This document shows positions 27,690-37,855 of a DNA stretch of 64,000 nt, one piece after another (position 1 is the first letter of the stretch; each line of letters starts with the position of its first letter). This DNA comes from Pelagimonas phthalicica (GTDB lineage: Bacteria > Pseudomonadota > Alphaproteobacteria > Rhodobacterales > Rhodobacteraceae). The stretch lies in contig NZ_SOAP01000004.1 in the NCBI RefSeq assembly GCF_004364805.1, positions 202,308-266,307 of the forward strand. Direction: 5' to 3'. Made by a program: the position numbers and the translations under genes. The notes beneath the pieces were generated by a model that did not search any database, was not told the DNA's origin, and worked only from the letters and a program-made list of their open reading frames with translations.

Positions 27690-28925
27690 GTGAAAGCAAT
27701 TGTTCAACAGATTGGCGCGCGCATGGATTACGCAGTTGCGCGCGCATTGCATGCAGACGGCTTGCTGGAAGCACTGGTAACGGACATCCATTTTTCGTCG
27801 CAGCCCAAACTCAAATTCCTGCAAAGTTATTTCGCCAATCTGCCACCCGAAAACGTGTCAAAGAACAACCTCAAGGGTATCCTTTACCGCGCCGCACTCT
27901 CCCGGTTGCACAATACATTCTGGCCCAACCTTATGGCCGCCGAAACGATCGCCAAACGCACCTGTGACCGGGCCGAGAAATCCGGGGCCGATCTGGTTTA
28001 TGGGTTCGACACGGCAATGCTACCCTCAATGGATCGCCTGAAACGTTCCGGTTTATGCATCGCCATGGAACAATGCGTTGCTCCGCGCGCGCAGTTCCTG
28101 TCTGCCCAGCGTATCCTCAGCGCCAAACTGCAAGACATCGGCATCGGTTTCGACGAAAGCGGGTTGGGGGATACCTTGGCCTATTTCAGCGTCATGGCCG
28201 CCTTGGAACGCGAGGAATGGCAACAGGCGGACCTGATCTATTGCCCCTCCCCATTTGTGCAAAAAGCGCTACAAGACCAAGGCATTCCAGCGGATCGCAT
28301 TCGCGTCGTCCCCTATGGGGTGACTCTATCCGACGATCTGGCCAGCTCCAGGCCCGCATCCTCGGGAACAACCCGTGTTGTTTTTGGCGGGGCCTTTTCC
28401 TGGCGCAAAGGGGCCTTGGAATTTGGTCGCCTGGCGACTGCCCTGAAAGATCGGGCGCGGTTCGAGGCCTTTGGCAAAAACGCGCTCCCCGAAGCCATCG
28501 CCGCCAAAATCGCCCCTGACGTGCTGCGTCACGGCCATATGCCCAAGGCCGCCTTTCACGAGGCCATCCAAACCGCCGATATCTTCGTTTTGCCGTCCTA
28601 TATGGAGGGTTCGGCCACAGTGATCTACGAAGCCATGGCCATGGGCCTGCCCTGCGTCGTCAGCGAGGAATGCGGATCGGTCATCACCGATGGGCAGGAC
28701 GGGATGATTGTCAAAGCGGGTGATGAAACGGCACTGCGGCAAGCCGTGGAAACCTTGCTGGACAATCCCAACTTGCGCCGCGAGATCGGAGAGCGGGCAA
28801 CAGAAACCGCAAAGCTTTACACCCGTGAGAGCTATGGCGCGCGTGTCGTGTCCATGTTGCAGGCAGATTTTGACGACTTAAAATCAAAACCGGCGATTGC
28901 CGCGACCAGCGGAGCCGCCCTATGA
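27690..28925 (+). CDS. Glycosyltransferase family 4 protein (first of the run)
   Basis: A GT-B glycosyltransferase. The donor-site region FVLPSYMEGSATVIYEAMAMG has the Glu-x7-Glu motif of family GT4, and the Rossmann linker RIRVVPYGV precedes it. I prefer the GTG at 27690 (GGAAAG upstream, 411 residues); a GTG at 27636 would add 18 residues but lies at the palindrome CAGCAGGC-CC-GCCTGCTG (27642-27659) and lacks a ribosome binding site. The stop overlaps the next gene (ATGA), so it is coupled with the polymerase. Sugar specificity unknown. Confidence 0.87.
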   Translation: MKAIVQQIGARMDYAVARALHADGLLEALVTDIHFSSQPKLKFLQSYFANLPPENVSKNNLKGILYRAALSRLHNTFWPNLMAAETIAKRTCDRAEKSGADLVYGFDTAMLPSMDRLKRSGLCIAMEQCVAPRAQFLSAQRILSAKLQDIGIGFDESGLGDTLAYFSVMAALEREEWQQADLIYCPSPFVQKALQDQGIPADRIRVVPYGVTLSDDLASSRPASSGTTRVVFGGAFSWRKGALEFGRLATALKDRARFEAFGKNALPEAIAAKIAPDVLRHGHMPKAAFHEAIQTADIFVLPSYMEGSATVIYEAMAMGLPCVVSEECGSVITDGQDGMIVKAGDETALRQAVETLLDNPNLRREIGERATETAKLYTRESYGARVVSMLQADFDDLKSKPAIAATSGAAL

Positions 28926-30250
28926 GCGCCGCGGTCGGCATTATCTACGTGCTGATCGCCTTTTTATCCGTGGTGGCTCTGCGCAATGCACATGGCCCTG
29001 CATTGTTCCGCTTCCCATTTTTGTTCTCGGCCATCTGGGTCACCTTTGTTCTACTCGGGTTTCTCGAGTTCTTTACCCCCGAAAACAGCCTGTTCCTGGC
29101 CTATGAAGATACCGGTGTCATCGACGTTGCTCTCTTTGTGGTCTGTACCTCAATCTTTGGCGGCTTCCTTGGCTACCTCCTGGCCGGGGGCCATACGCCA
29201 CGTCCACAAGAACCCAAAACATCCAATTCCGTCGCGCCTTGGATCATGCGGCGCATGCATATCGCCTCTTGTGTCATCGCCGTCATGTCTTACCTGGCCT
29301 TTCTGGCCTTGGCGCGGCTGGGCGGCGGCTTGACCGCTTATATTTTCCACTCCGGTGCCTACACAATCACCTGGGAAGGCCTGCCGGTTTACCTCGTCTT
29401 TGTTGTGCGCTTTGGCTATGTCGCCATCGTTATCCAGCTCTGGCTTTGGTCGCGCACCAAGAAAGCGAGCCACATGATCCTGGCCCTGCTGTTCTCACTG
29501 ATCCCCTTCATCAATATCATCTTTATCTTCCGCCGCTCCGAAGTCGTCACAGTCGGCGTTTATTTCGGCTATTTCATCGTCAATTACACCCGCTTCCAGA
29601 TGGGACGCATTCACGCCATTTCCGGATTGGTCGGGATGTTTTTGGTGTTCAAAGTCTTCCCCCTCCTGCGCGATGAAGAGGGCAAAAACCTGTCTTGGAA
29701 CGAATTGCTTGACCAGGCCCTTGCCCCTCGGATCGACTTTGACAGCAGCGAGATCGGCGCGGGCCTGTTCCGCATTTACTATTCCATGAGCGAAAGCGCC
29801 TTTGAATACGGTGCCATCATCTGGAACGCCTTTATCCGCCAGTTTGTACCAGGCAGCCTGGTCGGGGCCGAGCTCAAGGCCTCTTTGCTGCTGCCGGAAC
29901 TGACCTATGCCAATCTCAGCTTTGTGGATTTCCGGTTTTACGTGTCGCCTATGGGCTTTGCCCAAGCTTACCAACAGTTCTGGATTTTCGCGGCTGTCAT
30001 GTTTGTCTTTATCGGCTTTTTTGTCGCCCGGCTGGAACAACGCCGCTTTATTGGGCCACGGCAAGAAATCTTTATGGTTCTGATGATCCCGATATTGCTG
30101 ACTGCGGTCTCAGCCGATATCAGCCTGATCGTTCCTCGTTTCATCACTTTTGCTGCCTTGATCGCCATTTGCATTCCCAAGGAATCCAACCAGACCTTTG
30201 CGCCAAACCGTTCTCATGCGCCGCCCTCTCTCTCGCCTCAACGAAATTGA
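28922..30250 (+). CDS. Probable polysaccharide polymerase (Wzy-like)
   Basis: A 442-residue protein with roughly 10-12 hydrophobic helices (for example FLFSAIWVTFVLLGFLEFF, LALLFSLIPFINIIFIF, FWIFAAVMFVFIGFFVARL) and one larger soluble loop, the general shape of O-antigen/EPS polymerases. No conserved signature exists that would prove this. Its position between flippase and glycosyltransferases, overlapping the upstream GT by four bases, supports the role of joining repeat units in the periplasm. Confidence 0.7.
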   Translation: MSAAVGIIYVLIAFLSVVALRNAHGPALFRFPFLFSAIWVTFVLLGFLEFFTPENSLFLAYEDTGVIDVALFVVCTSIFGGFLGYLLAGGHTPRPQEPKTSNSVAPWIMRRMHIASCVIAVMSYLAFLALARLGGGLTAYIFHSGAYTITWEGLPVYLVFVVRFGYVAIVIQLWLWSRTKKASHMILALLFSLIPFINIIFIFRRSEVVTVGVYFGYFIVNYTRFQMGRIHAISGLVGMFLVFKVFPLLRDEEGKNLSWNELLDQALAPRIDFDSSEIGAGLFRIYYSMSESAFEYGAIIWNAFIRQFVPGSLVGAELKASLLLPELTYANLSFVDFRFYVSPMGFAQAYQQFWIFAAVMFVFIGFFVARLEQRRFIGPRQEIFMVLMIPILLTAVSADISLIVPRFITFAALIAICIPKESNQTFAPNRSHAPPSLSPQRN

Positions 30251-30255
30251 TCCCT

Positions 30256-31476
30256 ATGCATTGTCTCGCCCTGTCCCGACAAATCGGCCATTACCACAAC
30301 GCTCGTTTCCGCGCGGCGGCTGCCAGATTTGACAAATTCACCGTTCTCTCCTGCGCCGGAGAGGGGTTCTTTGCCGAGTTCTCCGCCAAAAGCTTTGACG
30401 GCTACACGGTCGAAACCCTGGCAAATGGGCGCGACGAATACGCGGCCCTGGTCGCCTCAGGCGAATTCATGACCCGGGTTGCGGCCGTGCTGGACCGCTT
30501 TAAACCAGATGCCATTGCCGTTCCGGGCTGGGCCAGCGCCGAAAGCTTTGCGGCCCTGACTTGGGCGCGCAAAAACAACACGCCCGTGATCGTCATGGCC
30601 GAAAGCCAACAAGACGATGTCGGGCGCAGCAGCGCCAAAGAAGCCCTGAAAAGCCATATCGTCAAACAGTTTGACGCGGCCTTGGCGGGCGGGTTCTCGA
30701 CCCGCGATTATCTGGTGCAACTGGGCATGCCACATGACCGCATCGGGTTGGGTTACAACGCTGTCGACAATGACCATTTCGGGCGCGGTGCCGAAGAGGC
30801 CCGTCAAAACGCAGCCGATCTGCGCCAGGAACATGGGCTGCCAGAGCGTTATTTCCTGTCCAGCGGGCGTTTCATTGGCAAAAAGAACTTCCCCCTGCTC
30901 GTTCAGGCCTATGCCAAGGCGCGTCAGGAATTGGGGGACACGCTGCCGGATCTGGTCATTCTCGGGGATGGCGACGAACGCCAAGCCATTGAGGACGCGA
31001 TTGCAACCGCGGATCTCGCTGCGCATGTACATCTGCCCGGTTACAAGGGCTATGATCTCTTGCCGATCATGTACGGCCTGTCCCAGGGCTTTGTGCATGT
31101 CGCGACCCGCGAACAATGGGGGCTGGTCATCAACGAAGCCATGGCCTCCAAAGTGCCCGTCATCGTGTCCGACCGCTGCGGCGCAACCCGCACATTGTTG
31201 AAACAAGGCAAGGGCGGCTATGTCGTTGATCCATTCAACACCGATGACATCGCAAAAGCGCTGGCCGATCTCGCCTCGAAAACGCCCGAGGATTGGGCCG
31301 CTATGGCGCAGGAGGCCTTTGACACCGTCGCCGATTGGGGACCGGACCGGTTTGGTGACGGGATGCTGCACGCTGTCAACGCCGCTCGTTCCGCCAAACG
31401 GCGCGGAGCATTACCGGTTTGGGATCGCGTGCTTTTGAACCGTCTGGGAAAACGCGTTTATACCGATGTCGACTGA
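30256..31476 (+). CDS. Glycosyltransferase family 4 protein (second)
   Basis: A 406-residue GT-B enzyme from the ATG at 30256, five bases after the polymerase stop; the frame is open further upstream inside that gene but starts MHCLALSRQIGHYHNARF here. GT4 features: FLSSGRFIGKKNFPLLVQAY and HVATREQWGLVINEAMASKVPVIVSDRCGA with the Glu-x7-Glu pair. The 3' end overlaps the next glycosyltransferase by 11 bp. Acceptor and donor unknown. Confidence 0.87.
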   Translation: MHCLALSRQIGHYHNARFRAAAARFDKFTVLSCAGEGFFAEFSAKSFDGYTVETLANGRDEYAALVASGEFMTRVAAVLDRFKPDAIAVPGWASAESFAALTWARKNNTPVIVMAESQQDDVGRSSAKEALKSHIVKQFDAALAGGFSTRDYLVQLGMPHDRIGLGYNAVDNDHFGRGAEEARQNAADLRQEHGLPERYFLSSGRFIGKKNFPLLVQAYAKARQELGDTLPDLVILGDGDERQAIEDAIATADLAAHVHLPGYKGYDLLPIMYGLSQGFVHVATREQWGLVINEAMASKVPVIVSDRCGATRTLLKQGKGGYVVDPFNTDDIAKALADLASKTPEDWAAMAQEAFDTVADWGPDRFGDGMLHAVNAARSAKRRGALPVWDRVLLNRLGKRVYTDVD

Positions 31477-32641
31477 TCCACTTCACATCACCATGTTACT
31501 CGGCTCCGTCTCGCATCAGGCGGGCGGGCTGTTTAATTCGGTGCGCAGCCTGTCCCACAGCCTGAGCGATGCGAATATCCGCGTGCTGGCCCCCCAAGAC
31601 ACGGACACTGCCCAGGACCTGCCAGCCTGGAAACCCTTGCACCCTATCACACCCAAGCGCTGGCCGCCGCAAAGCCTGGGCTATGCGCCGGGGATATCAA
31701 AAGCTTTGCGGCAGGGCGACACCAACATCATCCACCAACATGGCATTTGGCAGGCCTTCTCTGCGCAGGCCAGTGCCTGGCGCAAACGCGTGGATGGGGC
31801 CGTGATGATCTCCCCCAGAGGGATGTTAGATCCATGGGCCTTGCAAAACTCCGGCTGGAAAAAACGGATCGTCGCGCAGCTGTTCGAGAATGAAAACCTG
31901 CGCCGCGCCACCTGCCTGCACGCGCTGAACGCATCCGAAGCTGCCTCGATGCGCGCCTATGGGCTGACCAACCCGATTGCGGTCATTCCCAACGGGATCA
32001 CGCCCTTGACTTCGCAACCGGATCATCCCCGCCCTGCCCTGCTGGGTGAGGATGAACGCAAAACCTTGCTTTTCCTTGGCCGTCTACACCCCAAGAAAGG
32101 CGTGAACGAGCTGTTGCAAGCCTTTGCCTTGGCACGCCAGCAAGACAGCGGTTTTGCCAAACGCTGGCGCTTGGTGGTCGCAGGCTGGGACGACGGCGGC
32201 TTTGATGTGCAACCACAGACCCTGGCAGCGGACCTCTCCCTCGGCGATGCGGTGATCTTTCCCGGCCCGCTGCTGGGCGAGGACAAGGCCGCCATGTTGA
32301 CCCATTCCGACGCCTTCATCCTGCCTTCCTATTCCGAAGGCCTGCCCATGTCCGTGCTCGAGGCGTGGTCCTACGGCCTCCCCGTCCTGATGACCGAGGC
32401 CTGCAACCTGCCCGAAGGGTTTGAACATAACGCAGCCTGGAAAATCACCTCAAAGCCAGAAGAGCTGGCCACCCAGCTCATCGCCGCCCTTGGCGAGGAT
32501 CTGACAGCAATGGCTAAAGCAGGGCGACACCTGGCCGAGCAACGGTTTACCTGGCAACAAATCGCAACCCGTCACATGGCCGTGTATCACTGGATGTTAC
32601 AAGGCGGCAGCCTGCCTGCGGATGTGGAGATGCTGGCATGA
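31466..32641 (+). CDS. Glycosyltransferase family 4 protein (third)
   Basis: A 391-residue GT4 enzyme. Landmarks: MLLGSVSHQAGGLFNSVRSL (glycine-rich N-terminal loop), SPRGMLDPWAL, LFLGRLHPKKGVNELLQAF and ILPSYSEGLPMSVLEAWSYG (Glu-x7-Glu). The 'SPRGMLDPWALQNSGWKKR' segment is typical of GT4 enzymes of exopolysaccharide loci. It overlaps both neighbours (11 bp before, ATGA after), so it is coupled with them. Donor sugar unknown. Confidence 0.87.
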   Translation: MSTDPLHITMLLGSVSHQAGGLFNSVRSLSHSLSDANIRVLAPQDTDTAQDLPAWKPLHPITPKRWPPQSLGYAPGISKALRQGDTNIIHQHGIWQAFSAQASAWRKRVDGAVMISPRGMLDPWALQNSGWKKRIVAQLFENENLRRATCLHALNASEAASMRAYGLTNPIAVIPNGITPLTSQPDHPRPALLGEDERKTLLFLGRLHPKKGVNELLQAFALARQQDSGFAKRWRLVVAGWDDGGFDVQPQTLAADLSLGDAVIFPGPLLGEDKAAMLTHSDAFILPSYSEGLPMSVLEAWSYGLPVLMTEACNLPEGFEHNAAWKITSKPEELATQLIAALGEDLTAMAKAGRHLAEQRFTWQQIATRHMAVYHWMLQGGSLPADVEMLA

Positions 32642-33198
32642 CCCCTGACAACAAACCCCCAGTTCCGGACGTCACCGCGAACCGCGCCAGCCGCAAATGG
32701 ACCCGCCGTGAATTGGCCGAACGGGTTTTATGGTCTGTCTTGGGGCACCCCATTTTCCGCCTGTCCCCGCGCCCTCTATGGGGGCTGCGCAACGGATTGC
32801 TACGCCTGTTTGGTGCCAAAATCGGCCAACAGGTCCGCCTGCACCCCACGGTCAAGATCACCATCCCCAGGCACCTCACAATCGCCGACGGCGTGGGCAT
32901 TGGCGATGGGGCAATCTTGTATGCCTTGGGGCAAATCACGATTGGGACCAACGCCACGATCTCGCAAGGGGCGCATCTTTGCGCCGGGACCCATGATTTT
33001 CGCGACCCAACCATGCCTTTGCTCAAACTGCCTATTACCATCGGTGACGGAGCCTGGATCTGTGCCGAGGCGTTTGTCGGGCCCAATGTCACCATTGGCG
33101 CGATGTCCGTTGTTGGCGCGCGCTGTGTCGCCATGAAAGACGTGCCACCAAACGCCATCATGGCGGGCAACCCCGCACGGCAAGTCGGCACCAGATAG
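32638..33198 (+). CDS. WcaF-like polysaccharide O-acetyltransferase
   Basis: A 186-residue left-handed beta-helix acetyltransferase. The N-terminal helix RELAERVLWSVLGHPIFRLSP and RNGLLRLFGAKIG are shared with the putative colanic acid acetyltransferase WcaF group. Hexapeptide turns follow (TIADGVGIGDGAILYALG, TIGTNATISQGAHL), with the catalytic His in CAGTHDF. It probably O-acetylates a sugar of the repeat unit with acetyl-CoA. Its start overlaps the GT4 stop by four bases. Confidence 0.85.
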   Translation: MTPDNKPPVPDVTANRASRKWTRRELAERVLWSVLGHPIFRLSPRPLWGLRNGLLRLFGAKIGQQVRLHPTVKITIPRHLTIADGVGIGDGAILYALGQITIGTNATISQGAHLCAGTHDFRDPTMPLLKLPITIGDGAWICAEAFVGPNVTIGAMSVVGARCVAMKDVPPNAIMAGNPARQVGTR

Positions 33199-33247
33199 TT
33201 TCGCAATTCCGAATGAGAATGACCTAAGCCCACAAAGGATTAGAACT

Positions 33248-34099
33248 TTGTCCCTTTCCCAAAACTCCAACGATCTTCTCCCGGTCAGCGTGGTCATTCC
33301 GGTGCGCAACGAAGAACACAACCTGCCCGCCTGCCTGGCAAAGCTCAGCCGGTTTTCCGAAATTCTGGTGGTGGATTCCCAGTCAGACGACCGCACCGTC
33401 GAAATCGCCGAGGCTGCAGGGGCACGGGTGATCCAGTTTCACTGGACCGGTACCTTTCCCAAGAAACGCAACCATGTGCTGATGAACGAAGAGCTGGCCA
33501 ATGACTGGATCCTGTTCCTCGACGCCGACGAACATGTCTCCGAGGCGTTTTGCGATGCTTTGGCGGCAGAGCTGCCGCAATCGGACAAGGTCGGCTATTG
33601 GTTGACCTATTCCAACTATTTCATGGGCAAACTCATGCGCCACGGCGTCGCCCAGCGCAAATTGGCGCTGATCCGCAAAGGGGCCGGTCTTTACGAGAAA
33701 ATCGACGAAGACGGGTGGAGCCAGTTGGATATGGAAATCCACGAACACCCAATCCTCGACGGCGAGATAGGTGAGATTGAAGGCGAGATTGATCACCGCG
33801 ATTTTGCCGGCCTGGAAAAGTTCCTACGCCGCCACATCGACTATGCCAAATGGGAGGCGGCGCGCTCGGCCAAGCTGAAAGCGGGCGGTGACGCGGCATT
33901 GAACGATCTCACCTCGCGCCAACGCTTCAAATACCGCCATTTGGAAAAATGGTGGTTCCCGTGGTTCTATTTCTGCTTTGCCTATTTCGCAAAACGCGGC
34001 TTTCTCGACGGCGGCGCGGGCCTGTCTTATGCGTTTTACAAGGCGTGGTATTTCCACTCGATCCGCTTGCTGATCAAGGAAAACGCCGCAGCCAAGTAA
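33248..34099 (+). CDS. Glycosyltransferase family 2 protein (WaaE-like)
   Basis: A 283-residue GT-A enzyme: SVVIPVRNEEHNLPACL at the N-terminus, DSQSDDRTVEIA, and the metal-binding DADEH. The 'FHWTGTFPKKRNHVL' and C-terminal WWFPWFYFCFAYFAKRGFLDGGAG segments match the WaaE/KdtX-like group of LPS/EPS glycosyltransferases. It begins with TTG at 33248, which has AAGGA nine bases upstream; no ATG is suitably placed. It ends three bases from the convergent FkbM gene, with no terminator between. Confidence 0.85.
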   Translation: MSLSQNSNDLLPVSVVIPVRNEEHNLPACLAKLSRFSEILVVDSQSDDRTVEIAEAAGARVIQFHWTGTFPKKRNHVLMNEELANDWILFLDADEHVSEAFCDALAAELPQSDKVGYWLTYSNYFMGKLMRHGVAQRKLALIRKGAGLYEKIDEDGWSQLDMEIHEHPILDGEIGEIEGEIDHRDFAGLEKFLRRHIDYAKWEAARSAKLKAGGDAALNDLTSRQRFKYRHLEKWWFPWFYFCFAYFAKRGFLDGGAGLSYAFYKAWYFHSIRLLIKENAAAK

Positions 34100-34102
34100 A
34101 GC

Positions 34103-34822
34103 TTAGGATTTGCGGCGATAGATGACCATGCGGTTGCCATAGGCCTCCATCACAGGCCCATCCAACTGGAACCCGGCGGCACTCAGCGCCGCGTCAAAGG
34201 CCTCCATCGTGCCTGCATTCAGATGCACTTCGGCAACGATATTATCTGTCTTGGCCAGAATATCAGGGTTCTGCTTCAGAAAATCGAACTCCGCCCCTTC
34301 GATATCAAGCTTGAGCAGATCAATCCGGCGATCCCCAACCGGTTCGGCCAGATCAAGGTAATCCACCGCCTGGCCTGTGCCCGAACTGCTCACCGAGGAA
34401 ATCAGGAAATTCTTGGCCATGGTTTCCAACATGGCGGTCCCGGATTTCTGCCCCACCACCGCCTGATAAACCTGCGCACGATCCGATAGATTGGCCGAGG
34501 CAAGGTTGCGTTTGATCATTGGCTGAAGATGATCATTGGGTTCCACCATCACGTATTGGGTCGCAACCTCTCCGAACCGCATGCGCAGGCAGATTTCGGT
34601 CAATACGGTGAAATGCCCACAATGCGCGCCACAATCAACGACCAGCTTGGGTTCCTGGGCAAACAGGGTGAAGATCCGCCAGTAATTCGGATCCATGAAC
34701 ACGTCCTGAAAACTCGCGACCTGAAATTTGCTGTCAAGCTCCAGCGTACCGCCACCGGGCACCCGCAAGACACAAGTCACAAAACGGGACAGGCGACGAT
34801 AAAGAAAGGATGGAAGATGCAT
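34103..34822 (-). CDS. FkbM family methyltransferase (first)
   Basis: A 239-residue SAM-dependent methyltransferase. SAM motif I is VVDCGAHCGHFTVLTE, followed by the MVEPND acidic strand end and the FkbM signature DLLKLDIEGAEFDFL. It probably O-methylates a sugar of the polysaccharide. It is the last gene of a minus-strand run: GT2, gmd, FkbM, fcl, FkbM. A 22-bp gap separates it from fcl. Confidence 0.85.
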   Translation of the reverse strand: MHLPSFLYRRLSRFVTCVLRVPGGGTLELDSKFQVASFQDVFMDPNYWRIFTLFAQEPKLVVDCGAHCGHFTVLTEICLRMRFGEVATQYVMVEPNDHLQPMIKRNLASANLSDRAQVYQAVVGQKSGTAMLETMAKNFLISSVSSSGTGQAVDYLDLAEPVGDRRIDLLKLDIEGAEFDFLKQNPDILAKTDNIVAEVHLNAGTMEAFDAALSAAGFQLDGPVMEAYGNRMVIYRRKS

Positions 34823-34844
34823 CAGAAAACCTGCTGGAAGCCAA

Positions 34845-35828
34845 TTATTTCGATTTCAAATTCTCTTGGTCCTGTTTGAGGTACCAATCATAGGTCTCGG
34901 CAATCCCTTGTTCCAACGGGATCGAGGCACGCCAGCCCATATCGGCCAAGCGCGTGACATCTATAAGCTTGCGCATGGTTCCGTCAGGTTTGGAGGGATC
35001 GGTGGCAATGCGCCCTTCAAAGCCGGTGATCTTAGCCACAAGCCGTGCCAGATCCAGGATGGTCACATCACTGCCGCTGCCAACATTGATGTGGCTGAGC
35101 ATCGGTTGGGTATTATCGTCATATATCGCGCGATCCAGACCGGCGACGAATAGCGACGCTTCGGCCATGTCATCCACATGCAGGAATTCGCGTCTGGGCT
35201 CGCCCGAGCCCCAAATGACCACCTCATCGCGCCCTTGCAGGCGCGCCTCGTGAAAACGGCGGATCAGCGCGGGTAAGACATGCGAATTTTCCGGATGAAA
35301 ATTGTCACCGGGCCCATAAAGATTGGTCGGCATGACCGAACGGTAATCCGTGCCATATTGGCGATTATAGCTTTCGCACAGTTTGATCCCGGCGATTTTG
35401 GCAATCGCATAGGGTTCGTTTGTCGGCTCAAGCGTACCAGTCAAAAGCGCGTCCTCACGCATAGGCTGCGGCACGGCTTTGGGATAGATGCAAGAGCTGC
35501 CAAGTTGCAGCAGGTTCAGCACCCCCGCGGCAAAGGCCTGATGGATGACATTGCATTCAATCATCAGGTTTTCATAGATGAACTGCGCCGGATAGGTGTT
35601 ATTGGCGTGAATACCGCCCACCTTGGCCGCCGCCAAAATCACCTGATCCGGCTTTTCTGACTGCATGAAATCCGCTACCGCCGCCTGATCTGTCAGATCC
35701 AATTCAGCAGAGCTGCGCGTGACAAGGTCCAGATCCTCGCCCGCCTCTTGCCGCGCCTGCAATTGGCGCAGGATCGCGCCACCAACCATGCCACGATGAC
35801 CCGCCACATAAACCTTGCGCTTTGCCAT
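34845..35828 (-). CDS. fcl: GDP-L-fucose synthase
   Basis: Epimerises and reduces GDP-4-keto-6-deoxymannose to GDP-L-fucose with NADPH, directly after Gmd in the pathway. From the ATG at 35828 (GAGGTG upstream) it has 327 residues; an upstream TTG is less likely. The nucleotide site is [16 protein letters not shown]. Catalytic residues are visible as Ser111/112 and Cys113 in LGSSCIYP, Tyr140 and Lys144 in YAIAK, and the His in [10 protein letters not shown]. gmd lies just upstream in the same transcription unit with an FkbM gene between. Confidence 0.95.
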   Translation of the reverse strand: MAKRKVYVAGHRGMVGGAILRQLQARQEAGEDLDLVTRSSAELDLTDQAAVADFMQSEKPDQVILAAAKVGGIHANNTYPAQFIYENLMIECNVIHQAFAAGVLNLLQLGSSCIYPKAVPQPMREDALLTGTLEPTNEPYAIAKIAGIKLCESYNRQYGTDYRSVMPTNLYGPGDNFHPENSHVLPALIRRFHEARLQGRDEVVIWGSGEPRREFLHVDDMAEASLFVAGLDRAIYDDNTQPMLSHINVGSGSDVTILDLARLVAKITGFEGRIATDPSKPDGTMRKLIDVTRLADMGWRASIPLEQGIAETYDWYLKQDQENLKSK

Positions 35829-35842
35829 CACAGACACCTCAT

Positions 35843-36721
35843 TCAAATTTCGCCATTGATCAGCGTGAAACGCCGGGCCGTTTTCACACGTTCCTGCACC
35901 AGCGCCAAATCACGAACAAAGATCGTGTTCTGATGCGTGCCGCCTTGCCGAACTTCTCTTGCAAACGGGTCATAGGAGCACGGGACAAAACCTGCCTGCG
36001 CCATGATCTGTGCAACTTCGCTCTGCCCATCCGATTGATAGCGATCGGCCGAGTCATTGGTTTCCGTCACAATAGCAACCAGGGTCGGGTCGGCCAGGAT
36101 TTGCGGCATCCCTTTCAGAACTTCGGATTCCCAACCTTCAACGTCGATCTTCATCAGGCGCGGCGTTGCACCACCTAATACATCGTCCAGACGTTGCACC
36201 GGGACATCCAAAGTCTTGGTCCCCTTGGCCTCCGCTTCTGACACGACATGGTTCTTGGTATCACTATCGGCAGTAAAGCACAGGGTCGCCTCCTCAGAGC
36301 CCGCCCCGATATTGTGGCAGGTCACCAGATCCGACAGGCGGTTCACGGCGACATTGCGCTCCAACTTGGAAAACGTGCCGGGGATCGGCTCGACACTGAC
36401 AACCTTGGAACGACAACAGCCTGCGGCCAAAATGGTGTAGCTGCCAACATTGGCACCAATATCGGCAAACACATCGCCGTCGCGCAGCAAATGCAGCACA
36501 AAGGCCATATCCGCGCTTTCATGCAGCCCGCTATACCAGTTGCCCGTCGCCCCGGTCATGCCCTTTTCCATGACGAGAACCGTGTAATCCACAAAGGGCA
36601 CGACATGCGGATAGGGCATCATCCGGGCGACCATTTGCCAGCGGAAAAACCGCATGATGGCGGCCAACCGGTTGGCACGGTTGAGCGGGTGTTCCATCAG
36701 ATGTCGGATGGTGCGCCACAT
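35843..36721 (-). CDS. FkbM family methyltransferase (second)
   Basis: A 292-residue SAM-dependent methyltransferase with SAM motif [15 protein letters not shown], the acidic [11 protein letters not shown], and the FkbM signature [15 protein letters not shown]. The N-terminal 90 residues are helical and basic. It sits between fcl and gmd with gaps of 14 and 6 bp, so all three are co-transcribed, which suggests it methylates a fucose-containing unit. It shares little beyond the family motifs with the FkbM at 34103, so the two are probably not redundant. Confidence 0.85.
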   Translation of the reverse strand: MWRTIRHLMEHPLNRANRLAAIMRFFRWQMVARMMPYPHVVPFVDYTVLVMEKGMTGATGNWYSGLHESADMAFVLHLLRDGDVFADIGANVGSYTILAAGCCRSKVVSVEPIPGTFSKLERNVAVNRLSDLVTCHNIGAGSEEATLCFTADSDTKNHVVSEAEAKGTKTLDVPVQRLDDVLGGATPRLMKIDVEGWESEVLKGMPQILADPTLVAIVTETNDSADRYQSDGQSEVAQIMAQAGFVPCSYDPFAREVRQGGTHQNTIFVRDLALVQERVKTARRFTLINGEI

Positions 36722-36727
36722 GCCTGC

Positions 36728-37849
36728 TTACCCTTCGGTGCTAACGGGAACATCCATCCCATGCGCCTGCAACAAGGCATGGCGTTGCGCAGTTTTGAGA
36801 TCTTCGGCCACCATTTCCGCGCACATCTCTTGGGTGGTGATTTCCGGCACCCAGCCCAGTTTCTCTTTGGCCTTGGCCGGGTTGCCCAACAGGGTTTCCA
36901 CTTCGGCCGGGCGGAAATAGCGCGGATCAATGCGCAGGATCGTGTCACCGGGTTTCAGCGCCGGAGCTTTGTCTCCGGTCACGCTGGCAACCTTGGCGAT
37001 CTCTTCAACACCACTGCCGGAAAACTCCAGCTCAATGCCCAGCTCGCGCGCAGACCAGGTGATGAACTCGCGTACCGAATATTGCACGCCGGTGGCGATC
37101 ACAAAATCCTCGGCTTCTTCCTGCTGCAGCATCATCCACTGCATGCGGACATAATCCTTGGCATGGCCCCAATCGCGCAGCGCATCAATGTTGCCCATAT
37201 ACAGGCAAGGTTCCAAACCTTGCGCAATATTGGCCAGACCACGGGTGATCTTGCGGGTGACAAAGGTCTCGCCCCGGCGCGGGCTTTCGTGATTGAATAG
37301 AATGCCGTTGCAGGCATACATGCCATAGGCTTCGCGGTAGTTCACGGTGATCCAATAGGCATACATCTTGGCAACCGCATAAGGGCTGCGCGGATGGAAT
37401 GGCGTGGTCTCGGTCTGCGGGATTTCCTGCACCAATCCATATAGCTCAGAGGTCGACGCCTGATAAAACCGGGTCTTCTTTTCCAGGCCCAAAAACCGGA
37501 TCGCCTCAAGCAAACGCAAGGTGCCTATTGCGTCCACATCCGCCGTGTATTCGGGTGCCTCAAAGCTGACAGCGACATGTGACTGTGCCCCGAGGTTGTA
37601 CACCTCATCTGGCTGCACTTCTTGAATGATCCGCGTCAGGTTCGACGAATCGGTCAGGTCGCCGTAATGCAGCTTGAAACGGGCTTTATCGACATGCGGG
37701 TCTTCATAGATATGGTCCACCCGGGACGTATTGAACGAAGACGCGCGGCGCTTGATGCCGTGCACTTCATACCCTTTTTCAAGCAGAAACTCAGCCAGGT
37801 AAGATCCGTCCTGACCCGTAATCCCGGTAATAAGCGCACGTTTTTTCAT
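36728..37849 (-). CDS. gmd: GDP-mannose 4,6-dehydratase
   Basis: Converts GDP-D-mannose to GDP-4-keto-6-deoxymannose (NADP), first step to GDP-L-fucose. The 373-residue length is standard. Landmarks are [20 protein letters not shown] at the N-terminus, Thr133-Ser-Glu135 in QASTSELYG, and Tyr157/Lys161 in SPYAVAK, plus [21 protein letters not shown]. The numbering of the catalytic residues coincides with the E. coli enzyme. It lies at the upstream end of the fucose gene group, following a GT2 gene by 6 bp. Confidence 0.97.
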   Translation of the reverse strand: MKKRALITGITGQDGSYLAEFLLEKGYEVHGIKRRASSFNTSRVDHIYEDPHVDKARFKLHYGDLTDSSNLTRIIQEVQPDEVYNLGAQSHVAVSFEAPEYTADVDAIGTLRLLEAIRFLGLEKKTRFYQASTSELYGLVQEIPQTETTPFHPRSPYAVAKMYAYWITVNYREAYGMYACNGILFNHESPRRGETFVTRKITRGLANIAQGLEPCLYMGNIDALRDWGHAKDYVRMQWMMLQQEEAEDFVIATGVQYSVREFITWSARELGIELEFSGSGVEEIAKVASVTGDKAPALKPGDTILRIDPRYFRPAEVETLLGNPAKAKEKLGWVPEITTQEMCAEMVAEDLKTAQRHALLQAHGMDVPVSTEG

Positions 37850-37855
37850 TGTTCC

